Source: Alphaproteobacteria bacterium (lineage in GTDB: Bacteria; Pseudomonadota; Alphaproteobacteria; UBA7887). Taken from it: 13,087 nt of DNA. This document shows, one piece after another, positions 6,995 through 13,087 of the stretch. The number at the start of each line of letters is the position of its first letter. Positions within the stretch are counted from its first letter, which is position 1. Below the pieces are notes generated by a model. It had not been told where the DNA came from. It saw nothing but the letters and a program-made list of their open reading frames with translations, and did no database searches. The position numbers and the translations under genes are program-made. The DNA lies in the NCBI GenBank assembly GCA_028289725.1, contig JANQOH010000272.1:1-13087 (forward strand), read 5' to 3'.

Positions 6995-9028
6995 GTGACG
7001 ACCATCGACCTTGAGACACTGTTCGATGATTCGGGATCGGGCGGCGGCAGGCGCCGCTTGGCGCTGACGCCGGGCGATTCCGCCTCGCGCTTCGATCAGC
7101 CGGGCGCGCGCGCAATCAGCGTCACCGATCATGAGCACTTGTCCGAGAAGCTTTTTGGGCTGGCTTGCGATCCGCGAATACCGGTCCGACTGGATGCCGC
7201 AAAAAAGGTCTGCGGCCGCATGATTCCCAACACCTTGAAATTGGTCAGTGTCGGTCGTGCACCTCTGCCGCCAAATGGCGCACATCAAATGATTCTGGTC
7301 TTTCAGGTGCCAGTTGGATGGCGACTGACCTCGGGCCCAGGCGCCGCACCGACAAAATTGGACTCGCGCAATATTCTCACGAACGTCGTCGCTCCGATTG
7401 CCAAGGCGATCAATAGTTGGCAAAAGATCGGCATTTGTCACGGCGCGGTCCGGCCAGACAATTTGTACTACGCGGACAATAACCGCACGCGCGTCGTCTT
7501 GGGTGAAGCACTGTCGGCTCCGTGCGGCCGTTGGCAGCCCGTCGCGCTTGAACCTGTCGAGCGCGCCATGGCGCTTCCGGCCGGTCGAGGCGAAGGCGGT
7601 CCGGAGGACGATGTATATGCCCTGGGCGCCACTGTGGCCGCCTTGCTCAAAGGCAGTTTGCCCGAAGTTGACGACGATGCGCTTACTCGGTGGCGACTGG
7701 CGGAAGGCTCAGCCGTCACGATCGCGGATTTCGTCGATTCCCAAAGCGCACTCGGAATTGCCTTGCACGGCATGCTGGCCGACGATCCGAATGAGCGCTG
7801 GACCGCGCACGAAGTAATCCGCTGGATCGACGACAGGGTGCGGCCGCGTGATGTGAATCGGTCCAGGACGCACCAACAGCGATCCTATGTCTTTCTTGGC
7901 GCGGAATATCGGACACCGAAAGCGCTCGCGAATGCGCTGGCGAACGCGCCAAACGCCGCCGGACCGCTGTTGCACGAAGGTAAGGTCGCTGATTGGCTTC
8001 TCCATTCGGTCGACAATAGAAAATTAGCTGACTCACTATCGTCAATTTTATCGCCAGACCACCCGAATCTTGGCGGTCGTCGGATCGACAATGATGAACT
8101 GGCGGCCCGCGCCGCAATCTTGCTCGATCCAAGCCGGCCCATCACGTACCGAGGTACATCCGTGTTTCCGCTTGGTATAGGCTCTGCATTGGCCGACGCG
8201 AAAGCTGCGGATGACGCCTCCACGCTTGGAAACTTGGTGGAAATTTTGCGTCTCGGGTTGGCGAGTTTCTGGTTGGAACAACAGCAAGACCGGCAATCGA
8301 AGTTCGGCGGCTTAGAGCAATTGTTCAAATCGCTGCGCACGAGCGTTGTTCGGGATCAATCCGACTTCGCGTCGGAACGCCTGTTGTACGACCTCAATAC
8401 ATCGCTCGCATGCCAAGCAAAACTGATCGCAAACGACTTCATACTTGATATTTCCGAACTGCTTCCGGTCTTGGATCGTATCGCCGAGACGGGCCCGCAA
8501 AAAGGTCCGCTGATCGATGAGCATATGGCCGGGTTTATTACCAGCCGGCTCAGCATTTCCGCAGGATCGGATCTCCAAGCCGTACCAAACAGTGACACTG
8601 GTGCCGAAAATGTGTGGCAAGATACCTTAAGGCTGCTTGCCAAAGTGCAGGCGGAAACCGAAGCGGACCCGGCGCCGCATCTGGCTGCGTGGCTCGCACG
8701 CCGATTGGCGCCGGTCGTCGAGAAGCTCCACAATCGATCCGTGCGCAATACCGTCGAAGACCAAATGCGCCAATTTGTCGACAATGGCGACTTGGTACGC
8801 ATGGCCGCCGTCGCGCTCAATCAGCGAACGTGGCGGCAGGATAATGATGGCTTTTCAGCAGCGAAGAAGAAGGTCGCCGCGGTACGCAATCGAATTCGGC
8901 AATTGACCGAAGATCCCGTGCACCGCTCGCGTACCGTCGACCATCTCGGCCACCAACTGGCGACCGCTGCGGCCTACACGCTTCTGGGCGCCACATTGAT
9001 TCTGGTCGCCGGAAGCGTCCTTGTGTAG
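6995..9028 (+). CDS. Degenerate protein kinase-like protein (pseudokinase) with C-terminal membrane anchor
   Basis: I do not recognise a named gene. The 677-residue protein shows protein-kinase landmarks in order: HGAVRPDNL (149-157) at the catalytic loop, LGEAL (169-173) at the DFG position, DDVYALGATVAALLKG (205-220) matching helix F, and DDPNERWTAHEV (263-274) with the conserved late Arg. The catalytic Asp of HRD is Ala151, the loop Lys is Arg153, and the metal-binding Asp of DFG appears lost (Gly170-Glu171-Ala172). No glycine loop is obvious. Kinase activity is therefore unlikely. Residues 290-650 look helical, with no recognised domain. Residues 657-677 (AAAYTLLGATLILVAGSVLV) form one hydrophobic segment at the very C-terminus, which implies a cytoplasmic body anchored in the inner membrane. 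The GTG at 6995 is the first conventional start after the purA stop; its Shine-Dalgarno is poor. A small membrane protein gene follows. Confidence 0.85.
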   Translation: MTTIDLETLFDDSGSGGGRRRLALTPGDSASRFDQPGARAISVTDHEHLSEKLFGLACDPRIPVRLDAAKKVCGRMIPNTLKLVSVGRAPLPPNGAHQMILVFQVPVGWRLTSGPGAAPTKLDSRNILTNVVAPIAKAINSWQKIGICHGAVRPDNLYYADNNRTRVVLGEALSAPCGRWQPVALEPVERAMALPAGRGEGGPEDDVYALGATVAALLKGSLPEVDDDALTRWRLAEGSAVTIADFVDSQSALGIALHGMLADDPNERWTAHEVIRWIDDRVRPRDVNRSRTHQQRSYVFLGAEYRTPKALANALANAPNAAGPLLHEGKVADWLLHSVDNRKLADSLSSILSPDHPNLGGRRIDNDELAARAAILLDPSRPITYRGTSVFPLGIGSALADAKAADDASTLGNLVEILRLGLASFWLEQQQDRQSKFGGLEQLFKSLRTSVVRDQSDFASERLLYDLNTSLACQAKLIANDFILDISELLPVLDRIAETGPQKGPLIDEHMAGFITSRLSISAGSDLQAVPNSDTGAENVWQDTLRLLAKVQAETEADPAPHLAAWLARRLAPVVEKLHNRSVRNTVEDQMRQFVDNGDLVRMAAVALNQRTWRQDNDGFSAAKKKVAAVRNRIRQLTEDPVHRSRTVDHLGHQLATAAAYTLLGATLILVAGSVLV

Positions 9029-9033
9029 GTCCC

Positions 9034-9111
9034 ATGCGTAAGCAAGCGGACATGGTAATTGGGCGCTGTCGGATGATCGTACCGCAATCGCTTTGTGACG
9101 GTGTAACGTGA
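9034..9111 (+). CDS. Possible 25-residue ORF bridging two genes (speculative)
   Basis: An ATG at 9034, 5 bases after the pseudokinase stop, opens a 25-codon frame. It ends in a TGA (9109-9111) whose last base is the first base of the next gene's ATG (TGATG). It thus fills the whole gap between two genes and could couple their translation. The peptide MRKQADMVIGRCRMIVPQSL plus five residues resembles nothing I know. No clear ribosome binding site precedes it, so chance is a serious alternative. Confidence 0.15.
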   Translation: MRKQADMVIGRCRMIVPQSLCDGVT

Positions 9112-9539
9112 TGTCGGTCGTCGCCGCCATTCTGATTTGCAGCGTCATTGCGCTCACCGCATTTTTTGCGCCCGGCGAGTTGCTGATTATTGTCGGCGGC
9201 ATGGTGCCGACCATGGCGGCTGCGCTGATCGACCAATCGCCGCGCCGAATGGTGACGCAATGTGTCGGCGCCATGAATTTCGCCGGCGTCAGCGCCGTTA
9301 TGGCGCTGGCATGGAACAATGGGGGCACGCTGGACGCTGCCCTGACATTGCTCTCGGATCCATATGCCTGGTTGCTGATGCTGGTTGGCGCGGCCGTCGG
9401 CTGGTCGTTAACTTGGGCGGGCCGCGCGGTGGCCGCACGAGTTGTCGCGCATATGGTCGACCGCCAAGTCCGTCAGCTGCGCGACGTCCAAGCCAAACTT
9501 GTAACGGATTGGGGCCGCCACGTTCTGGAAGAAAAATAA
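9111..9539 (+). CDS. Small integral membrane protein of unknown function
   Basis: I do not recognise this 142-residue protein. It has about four hydrophobic segments, near residues 2-20, 24-41, 53-69 and 86-104, followed by a charged tail (VDRQVRQLRDVQAKLVTDWG) that is probably a cytoplasmic helix. Pro and Gly sit at the first turn (FFAPGELL). The start may be ATG 9111 or the adjacent in-frame GTG 9108; neither has a strong Shine-Dalgarno. It lies 82 bases after the pseudokinase gene on the same strand and converges on rpoH. The pairing with an anchored pseudokinase suggests that the two act together at the inner membrane, but this is inference. Its last codons overlap the T-run of the rpoH terminator on the other strand. 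The hydrophobic pattern and length make it a credible gene. Confidence 0.68.
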   Translation: MSVVAAILICSVIALTAFFAPGELLIIVGGMVPTMAAALIDQSPRRMVTQCVGAMNFAGVSAVMALAWNNGGTLDAALTLLSDPYAWLLMLVGAAVGWSLTWAGRAVAARVVAHMVDRQVRQLRDVQAKLVTDWGRHVLEEK

Positions 9540-9570
9540 GGCGCCGACGCTATCTCGAAGCGTCGACGCC
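9529..9570 (-). terminator. Intrinsic terminator of rpoH, possibly bidirectional
   Basis: Bases 9540-9550 (GGCGCCGACGC) and 9560-9570 (GCGTCGACGCC) form an 11-pair stem around a 9-base loop. Read on the minus strand the only imperfection is a G.U pair, and the stem is followed by TTATTTTTCTT, a good T-run. It begins 26 bases past the rpoH stop. On the plus strand the same stem has a C.A mismatch and only CTATTT after it, so termination of the convergent membrane-protein gene would be weaker. Confidence 0.85.
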
Positions 9571-9596
9571 CTATTTGAAACCAAGGCCGAAACGGA

Positions 9597-10508
9597 TTAA
9601 CGGACGGTTTCCGGTATTCGCGCGTCTTTCTGCGCCAGCTCTTGCGCCGCGATGATTTCGCGTATGGCCTTTTGAACTTTTTCAAACGCCCGTACTTCGA
9701 TCTGGCGCACGCGCTCGCGGCTGATGCTGTATACCTGGCTCAGATCTTCCAGCGTTTTGGGGTCTTCGCGCAGGCGCCGCTCCGTGAAAATGTGCTTCTC
9801 ACGATCGTTCAAACCCTCGATCGCCGTTTCCAGCATGGCGCGCCGCTGATCGAGCTCTTCCGTTTGGGCGAATTGCGTTTCCTGGTCCACTTCATTGTCG
9901 ACCAACCAATCGATCCACTCGCCGTCGCCATCAACGCGAAGCGGGGCGTTAAGCGAATGGTCGGCGCTCGCCATACGCCGGTTCATGCTGATGACTTCCG
10001 CTTCGGGCACGTCCAGCCGGCGCGCAATCTCCGAGACGGTCTCGTCCGGGAGGTCGCCTTCGTCGATCGCCTGTAGCTGACCTTTCAGCTTGCGCAGGTT
10101 GAAAAACAGCTTTTTCTGGGCGGCGGTGGTTCCCATCTTTACGAGCGACCACGAATGCAGGATGTATTCCTGAATCGACGCGCGGATCCACCACATGGCG
10201 TAGGTCGCGAGCCGGAAGCCGCGATCCGGATCGAAGCGCTTGACCGCCTGCATCATCCCGACATTGCCTTCGGAGATCAGCTCGTTGACCGGCAGGCCGT
10301 AGCCCCGGTATCCCATGGCGATCTTGGCGACAAGGCGCAAATGGCTGGTGACCAGCTTATGCGCTGCCTCATTGTCTTCATCTTCCCGCCAACGCCGCGC
10401 GAGCATGTACTCTTCGTCATGCGAAAGCATGGGAAATTGGCTAATCTCAGCGAGATACCGAGAGAGACCACCCTCGGACGATACGCTGGGGAGTTTCGTC
10501 GCAGCCAT
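9597..10508 (-). CDS. rpoH: RpoH, heat-shock sigma factor (sigma32)
   Basis: RpoH directs core RNA polymerase to heat-shock promoters for chaperones and proteases. The 303-residue length is usual. Region 2 is complete, with LISEGNVGMMQAVKRFD and the -10-binding segment RGFRLATYAMWWIRASIQEY (96-115). The diagnostic RpoH box QKKLFFNLRK is at residues 131-140; it binds core polymerase and distinguishes sigma32 from RpoD. Region 4.2 carries the -35-reading helix-turn-helix YSISRERVRQIEVRAFEKV (260-278). The ATG at 10508 has GGAGG 9 bases upstream. The gene lies 141 bases downstream of rluD on the same strand. That gap holds a heat-shock-like promoter and a hairpin, and a strong terminator follows the gene, so it is probably transcribed largely on its own. 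Confidence 0.97.
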   Translation of the reverse strand: MAATKLPSVSSEGGLSRYLAEISQFPMLSHDEEYMLARRWREDEDNEAAHKLVTSHLRLVAKIAMGYRGYGLPVNELISEGNVGMMQAVKRFDPDRGFRLATYAMWWIRASIQEYILHSWSLVKMGTTAAQKKLFFNLRKLKGQLQAIDEGDLPDETVSEIARRLDVPEAEVISMNRRMASADHSLNAPLRVDGDGEWIDWLVDNEVDQETQFAQTEELDQRRAMLETAIEGLNDREKHIFTERRLREDPKTLEDLSQVYSISRERVRQIEVRAFEKVQKAIREIIAAQELAQKDARIPETVR

Positions 10509-10517
10509 GTGTTGAGG

Positions 10518-10522
10518 CCTCC
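10518..10522 (-). promoter_or_regulatory. Shine-Dalgarno of rpoH, in a possible small hairpin loop
   Basis: GGAGG on the minus strand lies 9 bases before the rpoH ATG. It is flanked by GGC and GCC, so GGC-TGGAG-GCC could form a 3-4 pair stem with most of the ribosome site in the loop. It also overlaps the palindrome GAGGCCTC (10514-10521). Such a small stem would open easily with heat. Confidence 0.5.
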
Positions 10523-10530
10523 AGCCCTAA

Positions 10531-10551
10531 CCGAGTAAGTTTAGCACTCGG
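10531..10551 (-). promoter_or_regulatory. Hairpin in the rpoH leader
   Basis: On the minus strand CCGAGT (10551-10546) and ACTCGG (10536-10531) form a perfect 6-pair stem with a 9-base loop. G.U pairs can extend it by one on either side. It sits between the predicted transcription start (about 10558) and the rpoH Shine-Dalgarno. It is not followed by a T-run, so it is not a terminator. A role in translation control or RNA stability is possible but unproven. Confidence 0.35.
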
Positions 10552-10565
10552 CACCACGGACTGCT

Positions 10566-10594
10566 ATATGGGGATCCGCGGTACCGAATGCAAA
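10566..10594 (-). promoter_or_regulatory. Putative sigma32-type promoter for rpoH
   Basis: On the minus strand CCCCATAT (10573-10566) matches the heat-shock -10 consensus CCCCATnT exactly. TTTGCA (10594-10589) matches CTTGAA at 4 of 6 positions, with a 15-base spacer inside the usual 13-17 range. A sigma70 reading of nearly the same bases (TTGCAT, 17 bases, CATATA) is also possible. The leader would be about 50 bases. Autoregulation of rpoH by its own sigma factor is known in Caulobacter. Confidence 0.45.
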
Positions 10595-10649
10595 GTAGAC
10601 GGGCCCAGTGCGACGAGAATTGGTGCGAAACAGGGCAAAATTAAGGCGG

Positions 10650-11630
10650 CTACGCAACGATCGAGAGCTCAGACAGTAATTGACTGATATCATTAGGCAA
10701 TTCGCTCTCAAACTTCAATGTCACCTGTGATAACGGATGCGTGAAGCCAAGCAGATATGCATGCAAGGCTTGCCTTGGGAACTGCGCCGCGAGGGCTGGC
10801 GCAGACCGTTTTCGTTGGCGCGACGCCCGTCCGTAGACGGGATCTCCGACCAAGGCGGAGCCGATCGACGCCATATGGACCCGAATCTGATGGGTACGGC
10901 CGGTTTCGAGGCGACATTGGACCAAACTCGCCAGCCCCCCGGCCAATACCTTCTCGACCCGATAATGGGTCCGTGCCGGCCGGCCGCCGGACGCCAGCAC
11001 GGCCATCTTTTTCCGGTTTGTAGGACTGCGCCCGATGTTTTGGTCGATCACCCCCCGCGCTGGCGACGGCACGCCCCAAACCACGGCGCGGTAAGCGCGC
11101 TGGATCGTATGAGCCGAAAACTGCGCGACAAGCCCGTGATGGGCCGCGTCCGTTTTCGCCGCGACCATCAAACCGCTGGTCTCCTTGTCCAACCGATGCA
11201 CAATGCCTGGCCGTTTGACACCGCCAATACCGGACAAAGAGGCGCCACAATGCGCCAACAAGGCGTTGACCAACGTGCGATCAGGATTGCCGGGCGCCGG
11301 ATGGACCACCAAGCCGGCCGGTTTGTCGATCACAATCAGGCTTTCGTCTTCATAAACGACCGTCAGCGAAATCGCCTGCGGCGTGGGCACCGCGTCGCGC
11401 GCGGGCGGGACCAACAGCACGATCACGGCCCCCGGACCGACCTTGCGCGACGGATTGTTGACCACCGCGCCGTCGATCGTCGCTTTGTCATCGCGAATCA
11501 GCGCGCTGATGCGGCTACGCGACAGATCCGGCAATTGCGCGGCCAAGACCCGATCCAAACGATCGGGCGCCGCGTTGGCCGGCACCTCCACGCGGTGCTC
11601 GGTGGACGCCTCGTCAATCACTGAAGCCAT
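10650..11630 (-). CDS. rluD: RluD-family 23S rRNA pseudouridine synthase
   Basis: RluA-family synthases isomerise uridines in RNA. RluD acts on U1911, U1915 and U1917 of 23S rRNA helix 69 and aids ribosome assembly. The 326 residues begin with an S4-type RNA-binding domain (about 20-75, containing APDRLDRVLAAQLPDLSRSR). The catalytic domain follows, with VVYEDESLIVIDKPAGLVVH (91-110) and the catalytic motif HRLDKETSG (Asp148). The later family motifs RAYRAVVWG, GRPARTHYRV, LETGRTHQIRVHM and GDPVYG are all present. Length and S4 domain favour RluD over RluC or RluA, but site specificity is an inference. The ATG at 11630 faces a divergent gene 20 bases away. No Shine-Dalgarno is obvious. Confidence 0.92.
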   Translation of the reverse strand: MASVIDEASTEHRVEVPANAAPDRLDRVLAAQLPDLSRSRISALIRDDKATIDGAVVNNPSRKVGPGAVIVLLVPPARDAVPTPQAISLTVVYEDESLIVIDKPAGLVVHPAPGNPDRTLVNALLAHCGASLSGIGGVKRPGIVHRLDKETSGLMVAAKTDAAHHGLVAQFSAHTIQRAYRAVVWGVPSPARGVIDQNIGRSPTNRKKMAVLASGGRPARTHYRVEKVLAGGLASLVQCRLETGRTHQIRVHMASIGSALVGDPVYGRASRQRKRSAPALAAQFPRQALHAYLLGFTHPLSQVTLKFESELPNDISQLLSELSIVA

Positions 11631-11650
11631 CGGAACTTGGGACCCGAGCG

Positions 11651-11950
11651 ATGAACATCAAAGTGCTTAAGTTCATAGTAATCGCGATGGGCATCCTTAT
11701 CGTGATCGGCACGACGGTCGTGGCTGTCACGATCGTCAACCGGCTATCCGCGCGCCAAGCCGCACCTGACGCTGTATCCGCCGAAATTCCGGTGACTTTG
11801 CCGGATGGCGCGCGCATCGTCGAGACCGCGCTCGACGGCAACCGTTTGGCACTGCGAATTGAGACCCAGAGCGGCCCCAGGATTTTGATCATCGACATTT
11901 CGACCGGAACGCTTATCAGCACTGTCGAATTCGAAAGAACGCGCCCGTGA
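11651..11950 (+). CDS. Small single-pass membrane protein, probably DUF6476
   Basis: This 99-residue protein has one N-terminal hydrophobic segment (about residues 7-29, FIVIAMGILIVIGTTVVAVT) preceded by lysines. The rest therefore probably lies in the periplasm as a small beta-rich domain: LPDGARIVETALDGNRLALR, then GPRILIIDISTGTLIS. From memory this resembles DUF6476, a small alphaproteobacterial family of unknown role; I could not check this. No lipobox or cleavage site is obvious, so it is likely a signal anchor. It starts 20 bases from divergent rluD, so any promoter must overlap rluD coding sequence. Its stop overlaps the next gene's GTG start (GTGA), a sign of translational coupling with the JAMM protein. 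Confidence 0.78.
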   Translation: MNIKVLKFIVIAMGILIVIGTTVVAVTIVNRLSARQAAPDAVSAEIPVTLPDGARIVETALDGNRLALRIETQSGPRILIIDISTGTLISTVEFERTRP

Positions 11951-12420
11951 TTCTTGTCGCGCCTGAGTGCTTGAAGCAGATCGTCGACGCCGCCGAGGCG
12001 GCGTACCCGAATGAATCGTGCGGCCTTTTGGTCGGACACGACGACGAGTCTTCGCGGGTCCGCATTGCGACGGCTCATCCAAGTGACAATTTGGCGTCCG
12101 ATCCCCGGCGCGCTTTCGAAGTGGACCCGGCGCTTCGACTGAACCTCCACAAACGATTGAGAGGCGGGCCGGACGATGTGGTCGGCGTTTATCATTCCCA
12201 TCCCGACATGCGCGCCCAGCCGTCCGAGACCGATCTCGCGCGGGCTTGGGAGCCCAGATTGGTCTGGATCATCACATCGGTCGTCGCACACCAAGCCGTG
12301 CTCACCACGGCACACCGAATCAACGAAGCCGGCACGCAATTTGAACCGATGCCGCTTTACACGGATGATTGGCGTGATGCGCCGACGCGCGCGCCGATGA
12401 CCTATCCGGGACTCGAGTAG
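11947..12420 (+). CDS. JAMM/Mov34-MPN-PAD1 family zinc metalloprotease
   Basis: JAMM proteins are zinc isopeptidases. Bacterial members cleave products from ubiquitin-like sulfur carriers, for example releasing cysteine from CysO-cysteine, or process the carrier's C-terminus. The 157 residues hold the complete catalytic set: Glu23 (PNESCGLLVG), His83 and His85 (YHSHPDMRAQPSETD), Ser93 and Asp96. An active enzyme is therefore expected. There is no signal peptide, so it is cytoplasmic. The start is a GTG inside the previous gene's stop (4-base overlap). This fits MILVAPECLKQIVDAAE, where the family's first strand and helix begin. No ThiS/MoaD-like carrier or E1-like gene is in the window, so the substrate cannot be named. 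A threonine aldolase gene follows after 15 bases. Confidence 0.9.
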   Translation: MILVAPECLKQIVDAAEAAYPNESCGLLVGHDDESSRVRIATAHPSDNLASDPRRAFEVDPALRLNLHKRLRGGPDDVVGVYHSHPDMRAQPSETDLARAWEPRLVWIITSVVAHQAVLTTAHRINEAGTQFEPMPLYTDDWRDAPTRAPMTYPGLE

Positions 12421-12435
12421 CGTATCGGAGCTCAC

Positions 12436-13087
12436 ATGAACTTCCGCAGCGATAACGAGGCGCCTGTCGCCGCAGAAATCATGGACGCGCTGGCGCGCGC
12501 CAACCATGGGTCCGCACACTCCTATGGCGCGGATGCGATCACGGCCCGTCTTCAGACGCAGTTCTCCGAGCTGTTCGAAACCACAGTCTCCGTCTATCCG
12601 GTCGCGACGGGCACGGCGGCCAACGCGCTGTCCCTTGCTGAGCTCGCGCCCGCTTACGGCGCAGTGTTTTGCCACGAGCACTCGCACATCCATACCGACG
12701 AGTGCGGCGCGCCGGAGTTCTACACTGGCGGCGCGAAGCTCATGCCCGCAGCCGGCGCCCACGGCAAGATCGACCTTGCGCGGCTCGACGCCATGATTGC
12801 GGGAATGGGCGCGCACGGCGAACACGAACCCGCGCCCGTCGCCCTCAGTCTTACCCAAGCGACGGAGGCCGGCACCGTCTACACCCGCGACGAAGTGGAA
12901 GCGTTCGGCGAACTCGCGCGACGCCATGGTCTGGCGCTACATATGGACGGCGCGCGCTTCGCCAATGCCTTGTGCACGCTCGACTGCCAGCCCGCAGACA
13001 TCACCTGGCGTGCCGGTGTGGACATACTATCGTTCGGCGCGACCAAGAACGGCGCTTTGGCGGCGGAAGCCGTCGTCGATTTTCGCC
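12436..13087 (+). CDS. ltaE: Low-specificity L-threonine aldolase (3' end cut by window)
   Basis: This PLP enzyme splits L-threonine or L-allo-threonine to glycine and acetaldehyde. The visible 217 codons are open to the window edge; the family is usually about 340-350 residues, so roughly 60 percent is seen. MNFRSDNEAPVAAEIMDAL begins the family-typical N-terminus, followed by HSYGADAITARL. CHEHSHIHTDECGAPEF carries the His that stacks on PLP. LHMDGARFANAL has Asp171, which pairs with the PLP ring nitrogen. SFGATKNG has the Schiff-base Lys204. GGAG lies 5 bases before the ATG. It follows the JAMM gene closely, probably in one transcript. A related beta-eliminating lyase is the only alternative I would consider. 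Confidence 0.93.
   Translation, partial: MNFRSDNEAPVAAEIMDALARANHGSAHSYGADAITARLQTQFSELFETTVSVYPVATGTAANALSLAELAPAYGAVFCHEHSHIHTDECGAPEFYTGGAKLMPAAGAHGKIDLARLDAMIAGMGAHGEHEPAPVALSLTQATEAGTVYTRDEVEAFGELARRHGLALHMDGARFANALCTLDCQPADITWRAGVDILSFGATKNGALAAEAVVDFR

Noticed and set aside
6683..7441. A 252-codon minus-strand frame over the purA-pseudokinase junction
   Set aside because: It is antisense to the end of purA and the start of the pseudokinase gene. No domain, no plausible ribosome site and no promoter were seen.
10574..10588. Near-palindrome GGTACCGCGGATCC in the rpoH promoter spacer as an operator
   Set aside because: The symmetry is imperfect around a GC-rich core and has no independent support, so it is not listed as a site.
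10737..11624. A 295-codon plus-strand frame
   Set aside because: It is entirely antisense to rluD, which has all its family motifs. The translation is Arg- and Gln-rich with no recognisable domain.
11614..12927. A 437-codon minus-strand open frame opposite three genes
   Set aside because: It lies antisense to the DUF6476-like, JAMM and threonine aldolase genes, whose motifs are unmistakable. Its Arg-rich, low-motif translation is typical of GC-rich antisense frames.
1..13087. Mobile elements, CRISPR arrays, tRNA or rRNA genes, defence island
   Set aside because: No transposase or integrase motifs, regular direct repeats or tRNA-like cloverleaf sequences were seen. The genes are even in base use and mostly housekeeping.

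Overview
The window reads as a chromosomal housekeeping segment of an alphaproteobacterium, most like the Rhodospirillales. This rests on the alphaproteobacterial form of SerC, a HisZ regulatory subunit, an RpoH heat-shock sigma factor, and a block made of rluD, a small anchored protein and a JAMM-domain protein. All genes are GC-rich and look alike in base use. I see no insertion sequence, prophage, tRNA, rRNA or CRISPR array. No gap between genes exceeds about 190 bases.

Layout. (1) Positions 2-1434, plus strand: the 3' part of thiD (thiamin pyrimidine kinase), overlapping by 4 bases with a thioredoxin-fold isomerase of the 2-hydroxychromene-2-carboxylate isomerase family. (2) Positions 1451-6808, plus strand: a sigma70-like promoter, then serC, serA, hisZ and purA with gaps of 17-44 bases, a probable operon for serine, histidine and purine synthesis. 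(3) Positions 6995-9539, plus strand: a 677-residue protein that reads as a degenerate protein kinase (pseudokinase) with a C-terminal membrane anchor, then a small protein with about four membrane segments. These are the least familiar genes here. (4) Positions 9540-11630, minus strand: rluD upstream of rpoH, with a heat-shock-like promoter and a leader hairpin before rpoH and a strong intrinsic terminator after it. (5) Positions 11651-13087, plus strand, divergent from rluD: a small anchored protein (probably DUF6476), a JAMM metalloprotease overlapping it by 4 bases, and the 5' part of a low-specificity threonine aldolase.

How the genes work together. SerA and SerC catalyse successive steps from 3-phosphoglycerate to phosphoserine. 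HisZ activates the short form of HisG, which is not in the window. PurA commits IMP to AMP. RpoH directs the heat-shock response, and RluD modifies 23S rRNA. The pseudokinase and its membrane neighbour sit between the biosynthetic operon and rpoH and have no role I can assign. They are the best candidates here for undescribed biology. I do not see a complete novel system such as a defence island or a new biosynthetic cluster.
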